The notes beneath the pieces are model-generated. The model ran no database searches, was not told where the DNA came from, and worked only from the letters and a program-made list of their open reading frames with translations. DNA of 64,000 nucleotides from Paucidesulfovibrio sp036541255 (GTDB lineage: Bacteria > Desulfobacterota > Desulfovibrionia > Desulfovibrionales > Desulfovibrionaceae): NCBI GenBank assembly GCA_036541255.1, contig JAZHDD010000040.1, positions 122,115-186,114 of the forward strand, read 5' to 3'. Position numbers and translations under genes: made by a program. Below are positions 40,078 through 49,029 of this stretch, piece after piece; the stretch's first letter is position 1, and each line of letters starts with the position of its first letter.

Positions 40078-43000
40078 ATGGACCGTTTTACCGCTGACCT
40101 GCACATCCACTCCCGGTTTTCCCGCGCAACGAGCAAGAACCTGAACCTCCGGGGACTGGCCGCCTGGGCCCGCGTCAAGGGACTGGACGTGCTCGGCACA
40201 GGCGATTTCACCCATCCGGAATGGGTTGCGGAAATGGAGGAATTGCTGCGCGAAGATGGTCGCGGGCTTTATGTGCTCAAGAATACCGAGGGCATCGCCT
40301 CGGAAGTACCCGGATTGGAGAATACACCCTCCGGCGTCACCCGCTTCCTGCTCCAGACGGAGATAAGCTCCATCTACAAACGCGGCGGCAAAGTCCGTAA
40401 GGTGCATAACCTTGTCTACATGCCGGACCTCGATTCAGTACGCCGCTTCAACGAACGTCTGGCCCAGGTAGGCAACTTGGCTTCGGACGGACGCCCCATC
40501 CTCGGGCTGGACTCGCGCAACCTGCTGGAGATGGTGCTGGAAACGCACCCCATGGCCTTCCTGGTCCCGGCCCACATCTGGACGCCGTGGTTCGCCCTGT
40601 TCGGCTCCAAGTCCGGATTCGACAGCATTGAGGAATGCTACGGCGACCTCACTCCGCACATTTTTGCCATGGAAACGGGCCTTTCCTCCGACCCGGAGAT
40701 GAATTGGACCTGGAGCGCCCTGGACCGGTACCGCATGATCTCCAACTCCGACGCCCATTCCGGCGAAAAACTGGGAAGGGAATGCAATCTTTTCCAGGGC
40801 GAGGCTTCCTACGAAGGCGTATACCGCGCCCTGCGCGGCGAAGGCCTGGGCCACAAATTTCTCGGCACCATCGAATTCTTCCCCGAAGAGGGCAAGTACC
40901 ACATGGACGGCCACCGCAAATGCAACGTGGTCATGGACCCACAGGAAACAGCCATGCGCGGCGGCATCTGCCCGGTCTGCGGAAAGCCCGTGACCAGGGG
41001 CGTGCTCTCACGCATCTCCGATCTGGCGGACAGGCCCGAACCGGTCCGCCCTTCGGGCCAACCTGGATTCGAATCGCTCATCCCGCTCAAAGAGCTGCTC
41101 GGCGAAATTCTGGAAGTTGGTTCCGGATCCAAAAAGGTCCATCAGCGCTACCTGGAGCTCCTGTCCGTTTTTGGTTCCGAGCTGAACGTGCTGCGCCGCG
41201 CGCCCCTGGAAGACCTCAAGCGCCAGGACCCGGTCCTTGCCGAAGGAGTGGGACGCATGCGCGAAGGCCAGGTCATGCGGCAGCCCGGCTACGACGGGGA
41301 ATTCGGCGTCATCTCCGTATTCACGCCCCAGGAACGCTCCCGCATCCAGAACGGCCTTTTTCTTGTGAGCCTCCCAGAACCAACCCCAAAAACGTTCCCC
41401 TCCGGCATGGGCGCACCCGAAGCGGCAACGGCCCAGCCCATGGCTGTGCGCGTTGCTCCGGAAGCCACGCGGGTCCGTTACAATTCGGATCAACGCCGGG
41501 CCATTTCCGCCGGGCCGGGACCAGTGATGGTCATTGCCGGACCGGGCACCGGCAAAACCCAGACGCTCATGGGCCGCATCACCCGCCTTCTGGAGGCGGG
41601 CGAACCGCCCCTGCGCATCCTGGCCCTGACCTTCACGCGCCGAGCCGCCGTGGAACTGCGCGAACGGCTCCAGGCCACCCTGGGCTTGAACGAGGAAGCC
41701 CCCCTGCCCCAGGCCGGCACCCTGCATGCCCTGGCCTTCGAATATTGGCGGCACGCCCATGGTGAAGCACCTGTGGTGCTGGACGAGCGCTCGGCAAAAA
41801 CTATCTTTGCGGAAACCAATCCGGATCTGCCCGTCCGCGAACTGGATCACATCTGGGAACGCTACAACCTGTCGCGCGAGACCCTGACCCCTTTGGACGA
41901 AGATCTGGCCCGGGCCGCAGCGCATTACACCAAACAAAAAGAATCCTGGAATCTGGCGGATTACACCGACCTGCTGGAATTTTTCCTGGAACAGACCGGC
42001 GGCGAAACCTTCCAACGCATCTACCACCACCTGCTCGTGGACGAGGTGCAGGACCTTTCTCCTCTTCAGCTCAAGCTGGTCATGGCCCTGGCCGGCAACA
42101 AGGGCAGCGGCTTTTTCGCCATCGGCGACCCGCTCCAGTCCATTTACGGCTTCCGCGGAGCCGCGGGCAATGCCGCCGATTTTTTCCAGGCGACGTGGCC
42201 CGGGCTGGAAACCATCACCCTCACTGACAACTACCGCTCGGGCCAGAAAATCCTGGACGCCGCACGCGGATTGTTCCCGGAGTCCAAGCATTTGGCGGCG
42301 CAACAGGATTGCAACGCCCGCGTCCATATTTTCCGGGCTCCGGACGGCCGCCGCGAAGCCGCCTGGATCAGCGAGCGCATCAAGAAACTCATCGGTGCCA
42401 CGAGCCACACCCTGACGGACGCGGGCGGACAGGGCCGCTATGCGCCGAACGACGTGGCCGTGCTCGTGCGCTTCCGTGGGCTCATCCCAGTCATTGAAGG
42501 CGCCCTCAAACGCTACGGGGTGCCCTGCGCCACGCCGGAAACCGAGGCGTTCTGGAACGAACCGCGCGTGGCCTCGATCTTGCGCGCTGCCGGGCGCATT
42601 CTCGGTCTGGCCTGCGGCGAAGACGACGCCCATGGCGGGGATAATTGCCTGGAATTCCCGGAGCGTATCCTCGCGGGAGGCCCCGCGGAGCTGCGGGCCT
42701 ACCTCAAGGATTCCGGCGAATACGACGATTTTTTCTGGAAGGGCAAGGCGTTCCGCGAACTGAACCAGGCCTATGAGCGCCGGGGAGGCTGGGCCGGGCT
42801 GGTCAACTGGGTCCACCTGCAAAGTGATCTGGAGCTCGTGCGCCGTTCCGCGGACAAGGTGCAAGTCATGTCCCTGCATGCTTCCAAAGGACTGGAATTC
42901 GAGGCGGTCTTCCTTCCCGCACTGGAGGAGGGCATCCTGCCCTTTGCCGGAACCGACATGCTCACGGGCAAGGCAGGTAGCGGTACGCGCCAACCCGCCG

Positions 43001-43215
43001 ACTTGGCCGAAGAGCGCCGCCTGCTCTACGTGGGCATGACGCGCGCACGCCAGGAGCTCTTCCTCAGCCATGCGGACAAACGCATGCTCTTCGGCAGGAC
43101 GCTCAACCCGCAACCTTCCCGATTCCTCAAGGATATTCCAGGAGAATTGCTCAGCCGCTCCACGCTCACGGCCCGCACGGTGCGCAAGGAACGCACCATC
43201 AGCCTGCTGGATTGA
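40078..43215 (+). CDS. EndoQ-like PHP nuclease fused to UvrD-type helicase
   Basis: A 1045-residue fusion. Residues about 1-320 match endonuclease Q: DLHIHSRFSRATSKNLNL (residues 7-24) is the PHP metal motif, followed by GTGDFTHPEW. The EndoQ zinc region is KCNVVM (C282) ... GICPVCGKPVTRGV (C298, C301) ... ISDLADR. From about 460 a UvrD/Rep SF1A helicase follows, with GPGTGKTQT (Walker A, about 488), LLVDEVQDLS (Walker B, about 652), FAIGDPLQSIYGFRGA and VMSLHASKGLEFEAVFLP (about 930). EndoQ nicks DNA 5' to deaminated bases (uracil, hypoxanthine, AP sites) in archaea and a few bacteria. A linked helicase could unwind from the nick. I use ATG 40078; the open frame begins at 40012. Enzyme activity is inferred. 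Confidence 0.82.
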   Translation: MDRFTADLHIHSRFSRATSKNLNLRGLAAWARVKGLDVLGTGDFTHPEWVAEMEELLREDGRGLYVLKNTEGIASEVPGLENTPSGVTRFLLQTEISSIYKRGGKVRKVHNLVYMPDLDSVRRFNERLAQVGNLASDGRPILGLDSRNLLEMVLETHPMAFLVPAHIWTPWFALFGSKSGFDSIEECYGDLTPHIFAMETGLSSDPEMNWTWSALDRYRMISNSDAHSGEKLGRECNLFQGEASYEGVYRALRGEGLGHKFLGTIEFFPEEGKYHMDGHRKCNVVMDPQETAMRGGICPVCGKPVTRGVLSRISDLADRPEPVRPSGQPGFESLIPLKELLGEILEVGSGSKKVHQRYLELLSVFGSELNVLRRAPLEDLKRQDPVLAEGVGRMREGQVMRQPGYDGEFGVISVFTPQERSRIQNGLFLVSLPEPTPKTFPSGMGAPEAATAQPMAVRVAPEATRVRYNSDQRRAISAGPGPVMVIAGPGTGKTQTLMGRITRLLEAGEPPLRILALTFTRRAAVELRERLQATLGLNEEAPLPQAGTLHALAFEYWRHAHGEAPVVLDERSAKTIFAETNPDLPVRELDHIWERYNLSRETLTPLDEDLARAAAHYTKQKESWNLADYTDLLEFFLEQTGGETFQRIYHHLLVDEVQDLSPLQLKLVMALAGNKGSGFFAIGDPLQSIYGFRGAAGNAADFFQATWPGLETITLTDNYRSGQKILDAARGLFPESKHLAAQQDCNARVHIFRAPDGRREAAWISERIKKLIGATSHTLTDAGGQGRYAPNDVAVLVRFRGLIPVIEGALKRYGVPCATPETEAFWNEPRVASILRAAGRILGLACGEDDAHGGDNCLEFPERILAGGPAELRAYLKDSGEYDDFFWKGKAFRELNQAYERRGGWAGLVNWVHLQSDLELVRRSADKVQVMSLHASKGLEFEAVFLPALEEGILPFAGTDMLTGKAGSGTRQPADLAEERRLLYVGMTRARQELFLSHADKRMLFGRTLNPQPSRFLKDIPGELLSRSTLTARTVRKERTISLLD

Positions 43216-43219
43216 TGGG

Positions 43220-43363
43220 TCAGAGCAGGAAACGATAGATTCCGCGTTCCCAGAACCGGCAAAGTAGCCGGGCCGGCCCTGTACGCAGGCCTGCTCGACG
43301 CAGACGGCAGAACAAGTGCAGCGGATTCAGGATATGTTGCAGACGATGCCGGATGATATTCAT
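43220..43363 (-). CDS. Small basic protein, 47 residues
   Basis: A short Arg-rich protein (NIIRHRLQHILNPLHLFCRLRRAGLRTGPARLLCRFWERGIYRFL). A strong Shine-Dalgarno, AGGAGGT, lies 9 bases before ATG 43363 and nothing else uses this interval. HILNPLHLFCRLR and AARLLCRFWER-like parts resemble small unannotated proteins I associate with this lineage, but I cannot name a family. It is convergent with the EndoQ-helicase gene, stopping four bases from it, and divergent from the CbiR gene. Function unknown. Confidence 0.62.
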   Translation of the reverse strand: MNIIRHRLQHILNPLHLFCRLRRAGLRTGPARLLCRFWERGIYRFLL

Positions 43364-43418
43364 CCTTATGACCTCCTCAAGGCGCACCTCTTTGCATGAA
43401 CGAGATATTGCAACCGCC

Positions 43419-44231
43419 ATGCCCGAAATTTCTTCTCATATGATGACTGCGTCTTGCGCCGAAGGTAGGCAGGCTTTGCCCTTCCTGATCGCTGTGCCGA
43501 GCTGGCTGGCACCCGGCACGGTGTCGGAAAATTGCACGCTTGCCGCTCGCGAGTTCGCAGGCAAGGTCCAAGAAATCTCCTTGATGTTTCTGGAAACCGA
43601 AGCCTGCTTGGCCTACAGCCGGGAGGAACTCCATGCCTCCTGGCCCGAGGGAGCCGCTCCTTTTTCCTTTCATGTCCACCTGCCCCTGGACCTGCCCTGG
43701 CACCTGGGTTTTGAGAAGGCATGGGAAAAGTGCCGCGCCCTGCTGCAACTGTGCGCGCCGCTCCAGCCGCGCTGCTATGTCCTGCATCCTCCGTGCGCGT
43801 CGGCGGAGTTGTTGCCTCTTTTGGCGGAACGCTTCGCCCAGGCGGGAGTGGCCCCGGAAAACGTGCTTCTGGAAAATGTGCGCGAAAACGATCTGACCGG
43901 CATCTGGCCGCAAATCCAGGCCAGCGGTTTTTCCTGCTGCCTGGACCTGGGGCACATCCTGGCATACGGCCAAGAAGCCCTGCTTGAACTACGGGGCCTC
44001 TGGGAGCGCACGGCCATGCTGCACCTGTCCGCGCCCGACCCAACCATTCCGTCGCGTCACGCGCCGCTGTCCATGCTGGACAAGGCCGGCCTGACGCTGC
44101 TGCGCCGACTCCTGCGCCACCTGCGGCCCGGATCCTGCCTGACTGTGGAGGTCTTCGACCTTGACGGCGCTCGGCGTTCGCTGGAGTTTCTTCACCAACT
44201 GACACAGCCATGCTCCCGGGAGGGACAATGA
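43419..44231 (+). CDS. cbiR: Probable cobamide remodeling phosphodiesterase (CbiR-like)
   Basis: A 270-residue TIM-barrel protein. AVPSWLAPGTVSENCTLAAREFAGKVQEISLMFLE is the usual N-terminal pattern of CbiR, and FHVHLPLDLPW, ENVRENDL, SCCLDLGHILAYG and LHLSAPDP carry likely metal-binding His, Asp and Glu of the AP-endonuclease-like fold. CbiR cuts the phosphoribosyl linkage of cobamides so their lower ligand can be exchanged. The next gene overlaps its stop and encodes CobU, which works on the product, adenosylcobinamide. Start at ATG 43419 is uncertain; there are in-frame ATGs at 43353 and 43440. Confidence 0.75.
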   Translation: MPEISSHMMTASCAEGRQALPFLIAVPSWLAPGTVSENCTLAAREFAGKVQEISLMFLETEACLAYSREELHASWPEGAAPFSFHVHLPLDLPWHLGFEKAWEKCRALLQLCAPLQPRCYVLHPPCASAELLPLLAERFAQAGVAPENVLLENVRENDLTGIWPQIQASGFSCCLDLGHILAYGQEALLELRGLWERTAMLHLSAPDPTIPSRHAPLSMLDKAGLTLLRRLLRHLRPGSCLTVEVFDLDGARRSLEFLHQLTQPCSREGQ

Positions 44232-44737
44232 TCACCCTGGTGCTCGGCGGCAATAAATCAGGCAAGTCCGCCTTTGCTTTGGAGCTTCTCGAAAAAGCGC
44301 CTGGGCCGCGACTTATCGTGCCTACAGGAAAGGCCATGGATTTGAATTTCCGGCAACAAATCCTGGATCACAAGCAGGATCGCGGGCCCGGAGTACCCGT
44401 CCTGGAAACGGGCGACGACTTGCCAGAGGCCTTGAGAAGGATTAAAGAGGCCTACGGTTCAATAGTCGTGGACAGTCTCGATTTCTGGCTCTTTTCCTGT
44501 CTCCGGGACAGCTCGGGCCATGAAAGGATAGATGAATTGCTCCAGATTCTGGACGACTGGAAGCAGACGGAATTGATCCTTGTTTCTTGTGAAATCGGCC
44601 TCGGCCCACTGTCTGCGGACAGGGAGACCAGATATTTTGTCCGGAGGATGGGCGGCCTCAATCAGGCTGTCGCCCGTGTCGCAACCCAGGTATACCTAGT
44701 CAGTGCCGGGCTCCCCCTGGCTCTTAAAAAGGCGTAA
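44228..44737 (+). CDS. cobU: Adenosylcobinamide kinase/guanylyltransferase-like (CobU)
   Basis: A 169-residue P-loop enzyme that phosphorylates adenosylcobinamide and activates it with GTP during nucleotide-loop assembly. MITLVLGGNKSGKSAFALELL is the CobU start (canonical GGxRSGKS, here NK), the conserved His lies in ILDHKQDRGPGVP, and VDSLDFWLFSCL replaces the usual V-D-C-L-T-L-W-L. These changes make it a divergent member, but the fold and neighbours fit. The ATG overlaps the stop of the cbiR-like gene by 4 bases and follows GGGAGG. Confidence 0.8.
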   Translation: MITLVLGGNKSGKSAFALELLEKAPGPRLIVPTGKAMDLNFRQQILDHKQDRGPGVPVLETGDDLPEALRRIKEAYGSIVVDSLDFWLFSCLRDSSGHERIDELLQILDDWKQTELILVSCEIGLGPLSADRETRYFVRRMGGLNQAVARVATQVYLVSAGLPLALKKA

Positions 44738-44738
44738 C

Positions 44739-45737
44739 ATGGCCCTTTTCCGACAGCTGGACGAACTGACCGAAAAAATGCTCGCCCTTTTCAAAAAGGA
44801 CGAGCGATGGCTGATCGTAATCAATGCGGACCCGGACGCCTTGGGCGCGGCTTTGGCTCTGCAACGCATCATGAAACGGCGCGTACAAGCCGTGGCCATC
44901 GGTCAGATCAACGAAATCAAGCGGCCCGACAACCTGGCCATGATCCGTTATCTGCGGATTCCCACCCGCAAGATCACCCCCACGCTCACCGCGCAATACG
45001 ACAAATTCGCGCTCATTGATTCCCAGCCGCACCACCACCCAGCCTTTGAGGAATACACGTTCAGCCTGGTCATCGATCACCATCCGATTCTGAAAGACAA
45101 GCCCGTGAACGCCCCGTTCATGGACCTGCGGCCCAAATACGGCGCCACCTGCACCATGATGACCGAATATCTTTACAACCTGAAGATCCGGCCGCCCAAG
45201 CTGCTGGCCAGTGCGTTGATGTACGGCATCAAGACCGACACCAGCGACTGGGAACGGGATTTCATCGACGCGGACGTAGCCGCCTTCAAGTATCTGAGCA
45301 AGTTCTCGGACACGAGCCTGATCAACCGCATCGCCCGCAGCGAGTTCCATCTGGACTGGCTCCGGTTCTTTTCCCGTGCCTTCTACAACCTGCGCCGAGT
45401 GGGCACGGGCGGCCTGTTCGCCTCCATGGGCAAAGTGGAAAACACCGATATTCTGGTCATTGTGGCCGACTTCTTCACCCGCGTGCACGGCGCGTCCTGG
45501 GTCGTGATTTCCGGCGTTTCCGAAGGCAAACTGGTGGTCATTTTCCGTGGTGACGGCATCCGCCGGGACATGGGCAAATTCGCGGCCCAGCTCTTGGGGG
45601 ATATCGGTTCTGCTGGCGGCCACAAAGGCGCAGCCCGAGGCGAAGCGCCGCTTGAAGCCCTCAAGGGCGAGGACCCGGAAATGTTCATGCTCAAGAAGCT
45701 TGGCCAGGGCAAGCGCAAGATGTTCAAACGGCTTTAG
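44739..45737 (+). CDS. DHH-family phosphoesterase
   Basis: A 332-residue protein with DHH motif I as NADPDALGAA (about residue 30), motif II KFALIDSQPHHHP (about 90), motif III LVIDHHPI (about 108) and the DHHA1 Gly-rich stretch GSAGGHKGAARGEAP (about 290). Such proteins hydrolyse short nucleic acids or small phosphodiesters such as pAp or cyclic dinucleotides; which applies here is not clear. AAAAAGG precedes ATG 44739. It starts one base after the cobU stop and may share its transcript without a shared role. Confidence 0.85.
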   Translation: MALFRQLDELTEKMLALFKKDERWLIVINADPDALGAALALQRIMKRRVQAVAIGQINEIKRPDNLAMIRYLRIPTRKITPTLTAQYDKFALIDSQPHHHPAFEEYTFSLVIDHHPILKDKPVNAPFMDLRPKYGATCTMMTEYLYNLKIRPPKLLASALMYGIKTDTSDWERDFIDADVAAFKYLSKFSDTSLINRIARSEFHLDWLRFFSRAFYNLRRVGTGGLFASMGKVENTDILVIVADFFTRVHGASWVVISGVSEGKLVVIFRGDGIRRDMGKFAAQLLGDIGSAGGHKGAARGEAPLEALKGEDPEMFMLKKLGQGKRKMFKRL

Positions 45738-45780
45738 TCCGTTGTCCCGAACACCGATTCCTCCCTCATCATAGGAAACA

Positions 45781-45805
45781 GCGCAACCCCATCCTGGGGT
45801 TGCGC
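45781..45805. terminator. Hairpin after the DHH gene
   Basis: GCGCAACCCC (45781-45790) pairs perfectly with GGGGTTGCGC (45796-45805) around a 5-base loop. There is no following U tract. Confidence 0.6.
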
Positions 45806-45948
45806 ATAGAGCCACTGTAGGCATCCGCCTCTTATGCGGCACGGGAAAGTCGACGCAACAGGACGCATTCACCTGAAGAGTTGCGCCCGGCGTTGTCTAA
45901 ACATGTCCAAAGCCTTGCCTCGCAGGGCGGCTCAGGCTACCTTGCCGC

Positions 45949-48615
45949 ATGACCATCAAAGAGCGCCTCAACATCGACGCCGAGCCATTGTACCTCGTGG
46001 ACGGAACCAGCTTCCTGTACCGCGGTTTCTATGCCTATCCCGACCTGAAACGCTCGGACGGCCTGCCCACCAACGCCATTTTCATCGTGCTGCGCATCCT
46101 GCTACGCGTGCTCAAAGAGGAAAAGCCCCGCTATCTGGGCTTTTTCATGGATGGCAAGGGGCCGACGTTCCGGCACGAGATGTTCGAGCCATACAAGGCC
46201 CAACGGCCCCGGATGCCCGAGGATCTGGCCGTGCAGATAGAGCCCCTGCGCGAGGCCGTGCAGCTCATGGGACTGCACCTGATCGTTTCCGACGGCGTGG
46301 AGGCGGACGACTGCATCGCCTCGCTGGCTGCCACATACAAACAGGAACGTCCCGTGGTCATCGTAGGGTCGGACAAAGATCTCAAGCAGTGTCTGGACCA
46401 GAACGTGGTGCTCTGGGACCCGGCAGGCAAGAACGAAAAAATCACCACCCTGGCCGATTTCACAGCAGATACCGGCCTGACACCGGCTCAATGGCCCGAT
46501 TTCCAGGCCCTGTCCGGCGACAGCTCGGACAATATCCCCGGCATCCCTGGCGTGGGCCCCAAAACCGCCCTGAAGATCATGGCCGAAGCCCCTACCCTGG
46601 AAGCCCTGCGGGACGGCGGCCTGGAACGGCTCCCGGAAAAGCTTCAGGCCAAGGTGGCCGAACATATCGACAATGTATTTCTCTACCGCGAACTCACACG
46701 TATGAAGACCGACTGCTGCCCCACCACCAGTCTCTCGGACTTGTCCGTTGACCCGCTGGACAGCGTCAATCTGGCGGAATTCCTGCGCACCTATGAATTT
46801 CGCAGCCTGCTGCGCGACATGGCCACCCTGGAGCCAGCGCCAGCCGCGGCCAAAACGAAATCACAAGGGACTCCTCGCCCATCCCAATCCGAGACAACGC
46901 AATTCAGCCTCTTTGATGCGCCCGCGCCAAGCGGCCCACCTCTGGACGTAACAACGGTTTCCAGCACGAAAAGCCTGCCGGACATGGCAGGAAAAAACGT
47001 GGGACTGGTCGTGGACGAGACCGATATCCGGCTCGGCGTGGACGGATGCGAATACCGCTACACCGGACCCGTCAACGGCCTGTTCAACGACCTGATTCTC
47101 GCCTTGACCAAGGCCGACAGCGTGGCCACACCGGACGTGCAGGCCCTGGTGCGAAGCGAGCCTGCCTGGGACGCATTGCCTCTGGGGCACTGGTTTGACC
47201 TCTCCCTGGCCGCATATCTGCTTGATCCGGAGGAGCGCAATTACGCCTGGGATCGGCTGCGGCAAAGCCTGTATCAGGTCGATCCGGACCAGCCCGATGA
47301 TTCCGGCCCCGGAGACCTGCACCCGGATGCCCAGGGTCTGGCCGCCCTGGCCTGCATGGAGCGGCTGGCCCCGCGCCTGCGCAATGCGGGACTGGACCAG
47401 CTCCTGCGCGAAATGGAGCTGCCGCTCATTCCCGTGCTGGTGGACATGGAGCGGGCAGGCATCCCGCTTGACCTTGAGGCCTTCAAGCATTTCCTGGCCG
47501 AAGTGGAAGGCCAAATTGAAAGCCTGACCAGCACCATCTTGGAATTGGCGGGCGAGGATTTCAATATCCGCTCCAGCCAGCAGACAGCCACAGTGCTCTT
47601 TGACAAACTCGGACTGCGGCCAGCGGGCAAGACGCCGGGCGGCGCGCTTTCCACAGCCAATGCCGTGCTGGAAAAAATCCGCGACGCGCATCCCGTGGTG
47701 GACGCCATCCTCGAATTCCGCATGCTGGAGAAACTCCGCTCCACCTATCTGGACCCCATGCCCCGCTTGGCGGATCAGGATGGACGGCTGCACACGCATT
47801 TCAACCAGAAGGCCACGGCAACGGGACGACTTTCCAGCTCCGGTCCCAACCTGCAAAATATCCCCATCCGCGGACCGCAGGGCAAACGCATGCGCGCCTG
47901 CTTCACTGCCTCGCCCGGAACACTCTTGGCTGCGGCCGACTATTCCCAGATCGAACTGCGCGTGCTGGCCCACTTCTCGCGCGACCCGGCCCTGCTCGAC
48001 GCCTTTGCCCACGACGAGGACATCCACGCCCGCACGGCGGCCCTGCTGTTCGACAAGGACACACCCGACGCCGTGAGCACCGAAGAGAGGCGCTCGGCCA
48101 AGACCATCAACTTCGGACTGATCTACGGCATGGGACCGCAACGGCTGGCCCGCGAACTCAAGGTCCCCCTGCCCCAGGCCAAGGAATTCATCGACCGCTA
48201 TTTCGCCAAGCTGGCCACGCTCAAGGGCTTTTACGACACCATTGTGGAAGACGCTGCCACGCACGGCTACGTAACCACCTTGGCAGGACGCCGCCGCCTG
48301 CTGCCCGGCCTGCATTCGCGCAACCAGCAGGTCGTGTCCCAGGCGCGGCGCCAGGCCGTGAACACGGTCATCCAGGGCAGCGCGGCCGATGTGATCAAGC
48401 TGGCCATGCTGGCAGCGCACAGGGACGAAAAGCTTCACGAATTGAAGGCGACGCTGCTGCTTCAGGTGCATGACGAACTGCTCCTGGAAGCCCCGGCCGA
48501 TCTGGCCCAGGCAGCCGGAACACGCCTTGCTGCAGTAATGCGGGACGTGATCGAATTGCGCGTGCCGCTCAAAGTGGATATGGGCATCGGCCACAATTGG
48601 GCCGAGGCGCATTGA
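45949..48615 (+). CDS. polA: DNA polymerase I
   Basis: An 888-residue polymerase. The 5'-3' exonuclease domain spans about 1-295 (VDGTSFLYRGFYAYPDLK, GVEADDCIASLAA, SGDSSDNIPGIPGVGPKTALK). The middle part (about 330-495) aligns with the 3'-5' exonuclease, but the Asp/Glu metal ligands are not visible; only HWFDLSLAAYLLDPEE remains, so proofreading is probably lost. The polymerase domain (500-888) has RLSSSGPNLQNIP, DYSQIELRVLAHFS (about 664), RRSAKTINFGLIYGMG and QVHDELLLEAP. It works in repair and Okazaki fragment processing. Confidence 0.96.
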   Translation: MTIKERLNIDAEPLYLVDGTSFLYRGFYAYPDLKRSDGLPTNAIFIVLRILLRVLKEEKPRYLGFFMDGKGPTFRHEMFEPYKAQRPRMPEDLAVQIEPLREAVQLMGLHLIVSDGVEADDCIASLAATYKQERPVVIVGSDKDLKQCLDQNVVLWDPAGKNEKITTLADFTADTGLTPAQWPDFQALSGDSSDNIPGIPGVGPKTALKIMAEAPTLEALRDGGLERLPEKLQAKVAEHIDNVFLYRELTRMKTDCCPTTSLSDLSVDPLDSVNLAEFLRTYEFRSLLRDMATLEPAPAAAKTKSQGTPRPSQSETTQFSLFDAPAPSGPPLDVTTVSSTKSLPDMAGKNVGLVVDETDIRLGVDGCEYRYTGPVNGLFNDLILALTKADSVATPDVQALVRSEPAWDALPLGHWFDLSLAAYLLDPEERNYAWDRLRQSLYQVDPDQPDDSGPGDLHPDAQGLAALACMERLAPRLRNAGLDQLLREMELPLIPVLVDMERAGIPLDLEAFKHFLAEVEGQIESLTSTILELAGEDFNIRSSQQTATVLFDKLGLRPAGKTPGGALSTANAVLEKIRDAHPVVDAILEFRMLEKLRSTYLDPMPRLADQDGRLHTHFNQKATATGRLSSSGPNLQNIPIRGPQGKRMRACFTASPGTLLAAADYSQIELRVLAHFSRDPALLDAFAHDEDIHARTAALLFDKDTPDAVSTEERRSAKTINFGLIYGMGPQRLARELKVPLPQAKEFIDRYFAKLATLKGFYDTIVEDAATHGYVTTLAGRRRLLPGLHSRNQQVVSQARRQAVNTVIQGSAADVIKLAMLAAHRDEKLHELKATLLLQVHDELLLEAPADLAQAAGTRLAAVMRDVIELRVPLKVDMGIGHNWAEAH

Positions 48616-48725
48616 TTCGAACACTCCGGCCTGCCGTGAATCATTCGGCCCAGCCCTCTTTCCGGCCTTGAATCTCCTGTGGGTCTTGGGCTACAGTCCC
48701 GCAAACGTCTGCAACGGAGGAAGTC

Positions 48726-49016
48726 ATGGGCAATGATTGCGGGTGCAAAGAATCCCTGAAAGGGATGCCGCTTCCGGAAATAGATTTTTCCACCTTCTTG
48801 ATGTCGCTGTCCTCTTCGGCCTTGGTGGCCCTGGGCGAAACCGAAGACCCGACCACGGGTCAACAGGAATTCATGCCCCACATCGCCAAGCAGACCATCG
48901 ACATCATCGCCATGCTGCAACAAAAGTTTTGCAAGGGTTTGACCGAACAGGAAAGCAAGTTGATGTGTGATCTCCTGTACAATCTGCGCATGAAGTACGT
49001 GAACAAAGTCAAATAG
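48726..49016 (+). CDS. DUF1844 protein
   Basis: A 96-residue protein with the DUF1844 pattern: PEIDFSTFLMSLSSSALVALGE, an IAKQTIDIIAMLQQK helix and TEQESKLMCDLLYNLRMKYV. Function unknown. The N-terminus has two nearby cysteines (CGC). GGAGGAAGTC precedes the ATG. It is followed by argC after 13 bases and could be in its operon. Confidence 0.9.
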   Translation: MGNDCGCKESLKGMPLPEIDFSTFLMSLSSSALVALGETEDPTTGQQEFMPHIAKQTIDIIAMLQQKFCKGLTEQESKLMCDLLYNLRMKYVNKVK

Positions 49017-49029
49017 TCGGAGCATACGG

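Noticed and set aside
41008..43113. 701-codon open frame antisense to the EndoQ-helicase
   Set aside because: The helicase motifs on the + strand are unmistakable, so this frame is a codon-bias shadow.
43216..43418. Cobalamin riboswitch before the cbiR-cobU pair
   Set aside because: The short upstream region lacks the B12-box and holds the small gene on the other strand.
46861..48624. 587-codon open frame antisense to polA
   Set aside because: Polymerase motifs lie on the + strand; the antisense frame has no motif.
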